Source of the DNA: an uncultured Prevotellaceae bacterium
GTDB lineage: Bacteria > Bacteroidota > Bacteroidia > Bacteroidales > Muribaculaceae
Reading direction: 5' to 3'
DNA: 40,880 nt
NCBI GenBank assembly: GCA_947167995.1
Contig: CAMVKS010000022.1
Location: 1-40,880, forward strand
In this document: one piece after another, positions 17,163-24,255 of the stretch
How the letters are laid out: the number at the start of each line of letters is the position of its first letter
Numbering within the stretch: position 1 is the stretch's first letter
Made by a program: the position numbers and the translations under genes
Notes under the pieces: generated by a model
Seen by the model: only the letters and a program-made list of their open reading frames with translations
The model's database searches: none
What the model was told of the DNA's origin: nothing

Positions 17163-17837
17163 ATGATTCAAGCACTCAACATAACAAAACGATACGGCGA
17201 CCTTGAGGTGCTGCGCAACGTCTCGGTCACTATCAACGACGGCGAGATTGTCGCAATCGTGGGACCCAGTGGCGCAGGCAAGACAACTCTGCTACAAATC
17301 ATTGGCACCCTCGATGCTCCACAGAGCGGACAGGTGCTGTTTGACGGAATCGATGTTCTCAAGCTCAAGCAACGAGAGCTGGCTCGCTTCCGTAACAGCA
17401 ACATTGGCTTCGTGTTCCAGTTCCACCAGTTGTTGCCGGAGTTCACCACACTTGAGAATGTGGCGATTCCTGCTCTCATTGGCGGAGCTAAGAAGGCCGA
17501 AGCCTATGAAAAAGCACGTCAGCTTCTCGACTACCTGGGCTTGACACCGCGACTGGATCACAAGCCGTCGCAATTGAGTGGTGGCGAGAGACAGAGGGCG
17601 GCAGTGGCGAGAGCTCTCATCAACAGTCCCAAGCTCATCCTTGCCGACGAGCCTTCGGGCTCGCTCGACACGCAGAACAAACTCGAGCTGCACAAGCTTT
17701 TCTTCGACCTGCGCGACAAGTTCAAACAGACTTTCGTTATCGTCACGCACGATGAGACGCTTGCCAGCAATGCCCACGTGGACCGAGTGCTACACATGCG
17801 TGATGGTATCATCGTTGACCCGAATATAGAAATATAA
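17163..17837 (+). CDS. LolD/MacB-type ABC transporter ATPase
   Basis: This cytoplasmic ATPase of 224 residues belongs to the type VII ABC group (LolD, MacB, FtsE). Walker A is [10 protein letters not shown] (residues 34-43), the Q-loop is in [13 protein letters not shown], the signature is [15 protein letters not shown] and Walker B is [12 protein letters not shown]. The [16 protein letters not shown] segment is typical of LolD. No permease is next to it, which is common for lolD in Bacteroidota, so partner and substrate are unknown. A lipoprotein gene follows after only 6 nt. That would suit a lipoprotein-sorting role but does not prove it. Confidence 0.88.
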   Translation: MIQALNITKRYGDLEVLRNVSVTINDGEIVAIVGPSGAGKTTLLQIIGTLDAPQSGQVLFDGIDVLKLKQRELARFRNSNIGFVFQFHQLLPEFTTLENVAIPALIGGAKKAEAYEKARQLLDYLGLTPRLDHKPSQLSGGERQRAAVARALINSPKLILADEPSGSLDTQNKLELHKLFFDLRDKFKQTFVIVTHDETLASNAHVDRVLHMRDGIIVDPNIEI

Positions 17838-17843
17838 CACACT

Positions 17844-18530
17844 TTGAAACAGTTTTTTATAATAGTGTCCATCGCTCTGCTGTCACTCTCGGCCTGCGAC
17901 AGGAGCCATGACGGCAAGCTCGACCCTGCCTTTGAAACCCAGCTTGTTGACTTGGTGACCTATACAGGTCTTGACGCCGACAATCACGCTGTGTTCCGCC
18001 TTGAAGGACATGACGACGAGCCGCCAGTAGTGCTATACACAACAGTCTCGGCACCGAGTAAAGTGGACAAGGACTCACGTGTGCTGCTTTATTATGCCAT
18101 CAACCACAAGGCCCCCGATGGCACCTATTGGAATATCGACGCACGCTCTTACACCCGAATCTTCAGCGACTCAATCAGGGTGAATAGAAATCCCATCGAC
18201 ACCTATTCTATGCATCCCATCAGGCTCCAAAGTGCGTGGCGAACAGGGGAGTTTCTCAACATCTACGGGCAGATTGAGCACACTGGCAAAAACCGATTCC
18301 TGTATATGCTTATCGACGGCGACACTCGCGGAAACGATACCGTTCAAGCCTATCTCGTTCATGACCTGCTCGGCACTCCGCAAGACAGTGTGTTCTACTG
18401 GCGCGATTTCTATCTCTCGGTAAATGTGGGTGTGCTGAAGAGCCCCAAAGATCCGTGTCGAACTATAAGGTTGCATCTCAACGATGCCGGCAACCCCAAT
18501 GTCACTTTCAAGGACTTTGATATCAAGTGA
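17844..18530 (+). CDS. NigD-like lipoprotein
   Basis: This predicted lipoprotein of 228 residues starts at a TTG codon, chosen because it gives a complete signal peptide (KQFFIIVSIALLSLSAC) and lies 6 nt after the preceding ATPase gene. No ATG is usable upstream of the lipobox. After the cysteine comes a beta-rich domain (VDLVTYTGLDADNHAVFRLEG) ending in a stretch with Asp-rich connections. A second beta-sandwich domain follows (IRLQSAWRTGEFLNIYGQIEH). This two-domain pattern resembles the NigD-like family of Bacteroidota, whose function is unknown although some members sit in bacteriocin loci. The match is by eye and moderate. Confidence 0.68.
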   Translation: MKQFFIIVSIALLSLSACDRSHDGKLDPAFETQLVDLVTYTGLDADNHAVFRLEGHDDEPPVVLYTTVSAPSKVDKDSRVLLYYAINHKAPDGTYWNIDARSYTRIFSDSIRVNRNPIDTYSMHPIRLQSAWRTGEFLNIYGQIEHTGKNRFLYMLIDGDTRGNDTVQAYLVHDLLGTPQDSVFYWRDFYLSVNVGVLKSPKDPCRTIRLHLNDAGNPNVTFKDFDIK

Positions 18531-18563
18531 TATTATACACCATTAAGAAAAAAACCAACAGCA

Positions 18564-19664
18564 ATGAGAAAAATACTGTTATTAATGCTTGGGCTTGCTT
18601 GTGTCATTCAAGTTCAGGCTCAAAACCAAGAGAGTAAAGAGGATTTAGTGTTCACGACTATCAAAGAGAATCCCATCACCTCGATCAAGAACCAGAATCG
18701 CAGTGGTACGTGCTGGGATTTTGCAACGTTGGCTTTCTTCGAAGGTGAAATATTGAAGAAAACGGGTAAAAGCTATGACTTGTGTGAGATGTTTGTCGCC
18801 AACAAGAACTATATGGACCAGGCTATATACCACGTGCGCATGCATGGATGCAGCCGCTTCTCGGAGGGTGGCAGCGCCGACGATGTGCTCTGGGTTCTCG
18901 CCAATCATGGCATCTGCCCCGAGGAGGCTATGCCTGCTCCAGGCTCGCTCATTGGTGACTCGTTGGCCAACTTCACCGAGTTTTTCAGGGTTCTGACTCC
19001 CTATGTGGAGTCGATTGCCAAGACCGAAGACGGCAAGGTCTTGTCGTCGCAGTGGAAAGATGGCTTGCAAGGCATTCTCGATGCTTATTTGGGCAAATGT
19101 CCCGAGCGCTTCACCTATCAGGGGAAGGAGTACACTCCCGTTTCGTTCTTCAACAGCCTGCAGCTTGACCTTGACGATTATATCAGTGTTACAAGCTACA
19201 CGCATCACCCGTTTTACAGCTGGTTCAATATCGAAGCTCCTTACAAATGGCGCCAGCGATTGAGCTACAATGTTCCCCTCGATGAGTTGATGACGGTCAT
19301 CGATACAGCTCTTGACAACGGCTACAACTTGTGCTGGGGTGGAGACGTGAGCGGCAATGGCTTTGACCGTCAAGGACTGGCTCAAGAAGAGATGGTGCCC
19401 ACACAGGAGTTGCGTCAGGAGCGTTTCGATAACTGGGCATCGACCTACGACCACGTAATGCTCATCTATGGCAAGGCCAGGGACCAGCATGGCAACGAGT
19501 ACTATATGGTCAAGAACTCATGGGGCAAGTCTGGTGCACACGAGGGCACATGGTACATGCGCAAAAACTATATCGCCATCAATACCACCTATGTGTTCTT
19601 AAACCGCAACGCCATCCCCGGGAAGTTCAACGAGGCTTATTCACGTATTTTAATTAATAAATAA
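18564..19664 (+). CDS. Exported C1 family cysteine peptidase (bleomycin hydrolase type)
   Basis: This papain-like aminopeptidase has 366 residues with a signal peptide (RKILLLMLGLACVIQVQAQ). The catalytic Cys50 is in NRSGTCWDFA, preceded by the oxyanion Gln in KNQNRSG. The His lies in YDHVMLIYG, and the Asn in VKNSWG. The order and spacing match peptidase family C1B (PepC/bleomycin hydrolase). The protein is shorter than the 440-480 residues of cytoplasmic members, and the exported short form is common in Bacteroidota. It follows the NigD-like gene by 33 nt in the same direction. With the prolyl oligopeptidase it suggests peptide degradation in the periplasm. Confidence 0.9.
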   Translation: MRKILLLMLGLACVIQVQAQNQESKEDLVFTTIKENPITSIKNQNRSGTCWDFATLAFFEGEILKKTGKSYDLCEMFVANKNYMDQAIYHVRMHGCSRFSEGGSADDVLWVLANHGICPEEAMPAPGSLIGDSLANFTEFFRVLTPYVESIAKTEDGKVLSSQWKDGLQGILDAYLGKCPERFTYQGKEYTPVSFFNSLQLDLDDYISVTSYTHHPFYSWFNIEAPYKWRQRLSYNVPLDELMTVIDTALDNGYNLCWGGDVSGNGFDRQGLAQEEMVPTQELRQERFDNWASTYDHVMLIYGKARDQHGNEYYMVKNSWGKSGAHEGTWYMRKNYIAINTTYVFLNRNAIPGKFNEAYSRILINK

Positions 19665-19687
19665 TTCATTGTTTGCACTTTTTTCTT

Positions 19688-19695
19688 TACCTTTG
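19688..19695 (+). promoter_or_regulatory. Promoter -7 element of the SDR-HAD-ribF-upp unit
   Basis: TACCTTTG matches TAnnTTTG, 27 nt before the SDR start codon. A TTG 16 bp upstream may serve as -33 element. Confidence 0.5.
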
Positions 19696-19722
19696 CAACA
19701 GTTACTATAAGCAATAAAAAGA

Positions 19723-20598
19723 ATGGAAGAAGAAAACAAAACTATCGAGCAGTCACAGGGCAATTCCAGTAAGCCTTTGTACATTGTCACTGGTGCTACT
19801 GGTGCTATGGGAAAAGTGATTGCCAAGCGCCTGGCTTCTCAAGGCAAGTCTTTGATTCTTGCCAGCCGCGACCTGGACAAGGGAATAAAACTTGCTCAAG
19901 AGCTCATCGGCATGACTCTCAACAATGACATCACAGCCATGCATCTCGACCTGAGTTCTTTTGCTCGAGTAAAAGCTTTTGTTGCCGAGCTAAAAGATTT
20001 GAAACGACCTGTCGCCGCTCTTATCAACAACTCGGCTGTGCTCACACGCCGTCGCAAGACATCGGTCGATGGCTATGAGTATACTATCCAAGTCAACTTC
20101 TTGAGCACGGTGTTGCTCTCGATGCTCATGGTGCCGCTGTTCCAAGAGAAGGGCGGACGCATTGTGATGACAACATCGCTGATGCGCAATCTCACCTCAC
20201 TGCCCTATGAATTTCCTGCTGTCAACAACTTTGTGCCACTCACGACATTTGCGCAAAGCAAGCTTGCCCTTACTTTGTTCTCCATCTACATGTCGACAAC
20301 GTTGCGCACTCGTCATGTGACGGTGAACTGTGCCGACCCAGGCATTGTCAATGCCGGCATGCTCACCTTGAGCCACTGGCTCGACATGGTGCGCGACCGT
20401 GTGGGACAAACGCTGATTCACAATCCCGAGGATGGTGCCATAGCAGCGATGCGTGCTCTTGAGTCGAGCGACACAGGATTTATTTTCAAGGGCTTAGACA
20501 GGCAGGTGAAGACCAGTAGCTTGCTCAAGAACCGCGAGGTCTTCATCAAGCTGTGCAACGACACCATGCGCATTATAAAGAAACAAATGCCATCTTAA
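19723..20598 (+). CDS. Short-chain dehydrogenase/reductase homologue lacking the catalytic Tyr
   Basis: This cytoplasmic Rossmann-fold protein has 291 residues. The cofactor motif TGATGAMG (residues 23-30), the NNSAV segment (102-106) and the active-site Ser162 (IVMTTSLM) are present. The usual YxxxK is FAQSK: Phe176 (codon TTT at 20248-20250) replaces the proton-donating Tyr, while Lys180 is kept. The closest architecture is the retinol-dehydrogenase/WWOX-like group, which carries SKLAL-type continuations. In well-studied family members Tyr to Phe abolishes activity. This copy may therefore be a binding protein or use another proton donor. The HAD phosphatase and ribF follow closely in one unit. 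Substrate is unknown. Confidence 0.88.
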   Translation: MEEENKTIEQSQGNSSKPLYIVTGATGAMGKVIAKRLASQGKSLILASRDLDKGIKLAQELIGMTLNNDITAMHLDLSSFARVKAFVAELKDLKRPVAALINNSAVLTRRRKTSVDGYEYTIQVNFLSTVLLSMLMVPLFQEKGGRIVMTTSLMRNLTSLPYEFPAVNNFVPLTTFAQSKLALTLFSIYMSTTLRTRHVTVNCADPGIVNAGMLTLSHWLDMVRDRVGQTLIHNPEDGAIAAMRALESSDTGFIFKGLDRQVKTSSLLKNREVFIKLCNDTMRIIKKQMPS

Positions 20599-20604
20599 TC
20601 GTTC

Positions 20605-21240
20605 ATGACAACCATAAAGGGTATCAAGAACTTGCTCTTCGATCAGGGAGGAGTGATTGTCGATATCGAGCGTGACCGATGCCTCGAGGAGTTGCGTCGT
20701 CTTGGCATGGAAGCCCCCGAGAGGCTTGTGGGACTCTACAAGCAGGACGGGCCTTTTTTTGCGCTTGAGAACGGTGATGTCACTCTCGAAGAGTTCCATC
20801 AAGAGCTCAGACCGCTCATGCCTCAAGGTGTGACCGACGAGCAGATGGACCACGCTTTCAGCTCCTTCATAGTGGGAATCCCTTTGCATCGCCTGCAATC
20901 GCTCAGGCAGCTGCGCAAGCGATACAAGACCTATATACTGTCCAATACTAACCCTCTCATGTTTGAGGGTGTGATAGCACGTGCCTTTGCTCAAGAGGGT
21001 CTTGATGTTAATGCCTATTTCGATGGCATTACCGTGTCCTATAAAGCCCGCAGCAACAAGCCCGACCGCAAGATTTTTGAGTATGCCATTTCAACAATGG
21101 GCATAGTCCCTGAGGAGACTCTTTTCTTTGATGACGGTCAGGAAAACCTTGATGCGGCAGCCCGTTTGGGCTTTAAAACGGCCCTCGTGACACCAGGTAG
21201 CGAATTCATGGATATCATCACTCAACTTGAACAGCAATGA
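20605..21240 (+). CDS. HAD-superfamily phosphatase (YihX-like subclass IA)
   Basis: This is a cytoplasmic hydrolase of 211 residues. Motif I is LLFDQGGVIVDI with nucleophile Asp13; like YihX (DLGNV) it has Gly at the place of the second Asp of the general motif. Motif II is ILSNTN, motif III Lys is in RSNKPDRKIF and motif IV is LFFDDGQENLDAA. YihX-type enzymes act on sugar phosphates such as glucose-1-phosphate, and some relatives act on flavin mononucleotide. The ATGA overlap with ribF suggests translational coupling and makes a role in flavin metabolism attractive, but the substrate cannot be read from sequence. It starts 6 nt after the SDR gene. Confidence 0.88.
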   Translation: MTTIKGIKNLLFDQGGVIVDIERDRCLEELRRLGMEAPERLVGLYKQDGPFFALENGDVTLEEFHQELRPLMPQGVTDEQMDHAFSSFIVGIPLHRLQSLRQLRKRYKTYILSNTNPLMFEGVIARAFAQEGLDVNAYFDGITVSYKARSNKPDRKIFEYAISTMGIVPEETLFFDDGQENLDAAARLGFKTALVTPGSEFMDIITQLEQQ

Positions 21241-22184
21241 AAACGTTGTCGGCTTGTGACATGATTGAGGATTCGGGTGTGAGGCTCACGGCCACGATAG
21301 GCATGTTTGACGGCATGCATTTAGGCCACATCACTCTCATCGATGCTCTCAAGCAGGAGGCTCAGAAGCGTTGTCAAAGCAGTGCCGTTATCACCTTCAA
21401 GCAACACCCGCAGCAGGTGGTTAACCCCGATGGCAGCCCGCGTGCGCTGATGACCCTTGACAAGAAAATCGAGGCTATCACTTCTCATGACCCACAATAT
21501 CTCATCTTGCTTGACTTTGACGACCGGTTGTCGAAACTGTCGGCAAGGGATTTCATGCTCATGCTGCACGACCGGTACCATGTCGACACTCTGGTGATGG
21601 GTTACAACCACCGCTTTGGCCACGAGCGCAACAAATCGTTTGCGCATTATGTGGAGCAAGGCAGGAATGTGGGAGTTGAGGTGGTGAAAGCCCCCGAATA
21701 CTTGGGAGAGCATGCTCCGGTGAGTTCCTCCATTGTGCGCCAGCTCATCGCTGGTGGTAGGGTAGAGGATGCTATGAACTGCATGGGGCATCCTTTTGAG
21801 CTTGCCGGCAAGGTGGTGCATGGCTTCCATAACGGAAGAGGAATAGGATTCCCTACAGCCAACATTGGCGAAATCGACAAGAATATCATTTTGCCGCACA
21901 ATGGTGCCTATGCTGTGATGGTCAATGTCGACCAGCGGTGGTACGAGGGTATGGTGAACATTGGTCGCCGACCCACTCTCGACAATGGCGACAACATCTC
22001 AATAGAGGTGAATATCTTTGACTTCGACAGCGACATCTATGGCAAGCCCATCACACTGCATTTCGTGCGCTTCTTGCGTTTAGAGTTCAAGTTGGGGAGC
22101 ATCGAGCAACTGCGGGCGCAGCTAACCTATGACAAGCAGCTTTCGCGACAGATTCTTGACAATTATTTAGCAAACAAATCATAA
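21237..22184 (+). CDS. ribF: Bifunctional riboflavin kinase/FAD synthetase
   Basis: RibF makes FMN from riboflavin and ATP, then FAD from FMN and ATP. It has 315 residues, the normal length. The N-terminal FAD synthetase domain (about 15-175) has the nucleotidyl-transferase motif GMFDGMHLGH and the SSSIVRQLI block. The C-terminal riboflavin kinase domain (about 185-310) has GRGIGFPTANI and the GMVNIGRRPTL segment. Its ATG overlaps the stop of the HAD gene by four bases. upp follows after 11 nt, so this is one operon of cofactor and nucleotide genes. No FMN riboswitch precedes it. Confidence 0.96.
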   Translation: MKTLSACDMIEDSGVRLTATIGMFDGMHLGHITLIDALKQEAQKRCQSSAVITFKQHPQQVVNPDGSPRALMTLDKKIEAITSHDPQYLILLDFDDRLSKLSARDFMLMLHDRYHVDTLVMGYNHRFGHERNKSFAHYVEQGRNVGVEVVKAPEYLGEHAPVSSSIVRQLIAGGRVEDAMNCMGHPFELAGKVVHGFHNGRGIGFPTANIGEIDKNIILPHNGAYAVMVNVDQRWYEGMVNIGRRPTLDNGDNISIEVNIFDFDSDIYGKPITLHFVRFLRLEFKLGSIEQLRAQLTYDKQLSRQILDNYLANKS

Positions 22185-22195
22185 ATTGAGAAATT

Positions 22196-22855
22196 ATGGA
22201 AATTATCAATCTTTGTGAGAACAATTCTCTGGTAAGCCAGTTTATGAGTGAAATTCGTGACAATGTAGTGCAGCAAGACAGGCTGCGGTTCCGTGCCAAC
22301 GTGCATCGACTGGGGCAGATAATGGCCTACGAAATCTCAAAGCGCCTGGAATATAAGACTGTGGATACTGTCACACCGCTGGCGGTGGCTAAGACCAATA
22401 TCATTGCCGACAAGGTGGTGCTGGCTACCATCTTGCGTGCTGGACTGCCTCTGCACGAGGGATTCCTCAATTACTATGACAAGGCCGAGAATGGTTTTGT
22501 GAGCGCCTATCGCAAGTATGACGCACACGACCCCAACAAGTTTGATGTGAAAATCGAGTACCTCGCTTGCCCATCTATCGAAGACAAGGTGCTTTGCATC
22601 GTCGACCCCATGCTTGCGACAGGACTGTCGATGGCGCTTGCCTACAAGGCTTTGCTAAGCCGCGGTGTTCCCAAGCACGTGCACATGGCGTCGGTCATTG
22701 CCACCGATCAGGCTATTGAGTTTGTGCAGAAAAATATCCCCAACGAGAACCTCACAATATGGACATGCGACATCGACCATGAACTCAATGAGCACAGCTA
22801 CATCGTGCCTGGTCTGGGCGACGCCGGCGACCTCGTCTACGGCGAGAAACTTTAA
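22196..22855 (+). CDS. upp: Uracil phosphoribosyltransferase
   Basis: Upp salvages uracil by making UMP from uracil and PRPP. The protein has 219 residues. The PRPP-binding motif is CIVDPMLATGLSMA, with Leu-Ser in place of the more common Gly-Gly/Gly-Ser. The ILRAGLPLHEGF segment and the C-terminal PGLGDAGDLVYG uracil-binding block are intact. It lies 11 nt after ribF and is the last gene before a hairpin. Confidence 0.95.
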   Translation: MEIINLCENNSLVSQFMSEIRDNVVQQDRLRFRANVHRLGQIMAYEISKRLEYKTVDTVTPLAVAKTNIIADKVVLATILRAGLPLHEGFLNYYDKAENGFVSAYRKYDAHDPNKFDVKIEYLACPSIEDKVLCIVDPMLATGLSMALAYKALLSRGVPKHVHMASVIATDQAIEFVQKNIPNENLTIWTCDIDHELNEHSYIVPGLGDAGDLVYGEKL

Positions 22856-22874
22856 TTAAGTTCTAAGTGTTAAG

Positions 22875-22898
22875 TGTAGCCGCGCGGCTACAAGTTTT
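22875..22898 (+). terminator. Hairpin after upp
   Basis: TGTAGCCGC-GCGGCTACA (22875-22892) is an 18-bp perfect palindrome followed by AGTTTT. As a hairpin it needs a few central bases as loop, leaving about a 7-bp stem. It may partly end the upp transcript before tsaE. Confidence 0.55.
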
Positions 22899-22942
22899 GT
22901 GGTATTTTACACATTTCTCTTTTAATTCCACTAATTAAAAAT

Positions 22943-23380
22943 ATGAAGACAATAGAAATCAACATAGCATCGCTTGAGCAGCTCGACGATGCAGCCCGCA
23001 ACTTCATGGCCCAGATGGGCGACTACACCGTGTTTGCCTTCTATGGCGAGATGGGTGCGGGAAAAACTACTTTTATCAACGCACTGTGCAAGCAGCTGGG
23101 TGTGGAGACCGATATCACCTCTTCCCCCTCGTTTGCCATTATCAATGAGTATCGCAGCGACACTACAGCCGAGCTCATCTACCACTTCGACTGCTATCGC
23201 CTTGAGAACGAGGCCGAGGCGCAGGACATCGGTGCCGAAGACTATTTCGACTGCGGCGCAGTGTGCCTGATAGAGTGGCCCGAGCGCATCGAGGGATTGC
23301 TCCCCGACGATACAGTGCGCGTCGACATCATTGTAAACCCCGATGATGACTCACGCACATTGAAAATGACGTTTCCCTAA
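22943..23380 (+). CDS. tsaE: tRNA threonylcarbamoyladenosine biosynthesis ATPase TsaE
   Basis: TsaE is the small ATPase that works with TsaB and TsaD to make t6A37 in ANN-decoding tRNAs. It has 145 residues, normal for the family. Walker A is [14 protein letters not shown] (about residues 36-49), the switch segment is [12 protein letters not shown], and the conserved acidic YHFDCYRL and CLIEWPERI blocks are present. birA follows after about 20 nt in the same direction. Confidence 0.95.
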   Translation: MKTIEINIASLEQLDDAARNFMAQMGDYTVFAFYGEMGAGKTTFINALCKQLGVETDITSSPSFAIINEYRSDTTAELIYHFDCYRLENEAEAQDIGAEDYFDCGAVCLIEWPERIEGLLPDDTVRVDIIVNPDDDSRTLKMTFP

Positions 23381-23403
23381 ACCCATAGTAAAGTTTTTTT
23401 TTG

Positions 23404-24159
23404 ATGCCTAACACCATTTTACTTCAGGAGACCGCATCTACCAACGATTATGTGAAGCGTAATGTGGACTTCTTGCCATCGGGCACCGTGATAATAGCCT
23501 TTATGCAGACTGCTGGCCGTGGGCAGAAGGGAAACTCCTGGGAAGCCGAGCCAGGCAAGAATACCACATTGTCGTTGCTTGTCAAGAAGCCCAATGTGGG
23601 TGTGAAAGAGCAGTTCGCTATCAGCGAGGCTGTGTCGCTTGCAATAGTCGATGAGCTTGAGAATTATGCTTCGGGCTTTAAAATCAAGTGGCCTAACGAC
23701 ATCTATTATGGCGAGCGCAAGATTGCCGGCATTCTTATCGAGAACTCTCTTGGTGAGAATGGCATTGACTATAGTATCGTTGGGGTGGGAGTGAATATCA
23801 ACCAACAGATGTTTCTGAGCAATGCTCCCAATCCAGTATCGCTCTCACAAATCACGGGCAAGACCTATGACATGAATGTGATAAACGAGCGGCTGAGTGA
23901 GATTCTTGAGAGGTATTGCAACTTTGACGGCACACAACAGCAGCTTGAAAATCTCCACAAGAGATATTTGGAAAAGCTCTATCGCTACGACGGCGAGCCC
24001 CACACTTTCGTCACCCCCAGCGGCCCGCCATTCATGGCGGTCATAGATAATGTGGCTCCCGATGGCATTCTCACTTTGCGTCACATGAGCGACAAAACAC
24101 TACATGATTATCGCTTCAAGGAAGTGGGCTTCATCATCAACCAAGAGCGATTCTTGTAG
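23404..24159 (+). CDS. birA: Biotin--[acetyl-CoA-carboxylase] ligase
   Basis: BirA attaches biotin to biotin-dependent carboxylases. It has 251 residues from the ATG at 23404 (a TTG one codon upstream is less likely). The biotinyl-AMP loop motif is AGRGQKGNSW, and FKIKWPNDIYYGERKIAGILIE and VGVGVNIN are the conserved ligase blocks. There is no N-terminal winged helix, so this is the monofunctional class that does not repress biotin genes. The C-terminal SH3-like domain (about 205-250) is complete. Confidence 0.95.
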   Translation: MPNTILLQETASTNDYVKRNVDFLPSGTVIIAFMQTAGRGQKGNSWEAEPGKNTTLSLLVKKPNVGVKEQFAISEAVSLAIVDELENYASGFKIKWPNDIYYGERKIAGILIENSLGENGIDYSIVGVGVNINQQMFLSNAPNPVSLSQITGKTYDMNVINERLSEILERYCNFDGTQQQLENLHKRYLEKLYRYDGEPHTFVTPSGPPFMAVIDNVAPDGILTLRHMSDKTLHDYRFKEVGFIINQERFL

Positions 24160-24196
24160 ACTAAAGGTTTGGAAAGCCTTTATTGATAAAAACAAG

Positions 24197-24228
24197 AAAT
24201 CCCTGCCGTGGTTTTGCGGCAGGGATTT
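24197..24228. terminator. Bidirectional terminator between birA and hppA
   Basis: AAATCCCTGCCG (24197-24208) pairs perfectly with CGGCAGGGATTT (24217-24228) around an 8-nt loop, with A-rich and T-rich flanks. It lies between two converging genes and can serve both. Confidence 0.9.
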
Positions 24229-24255
24229 TCTAATATAATAATGTGTGTTGTTTGT

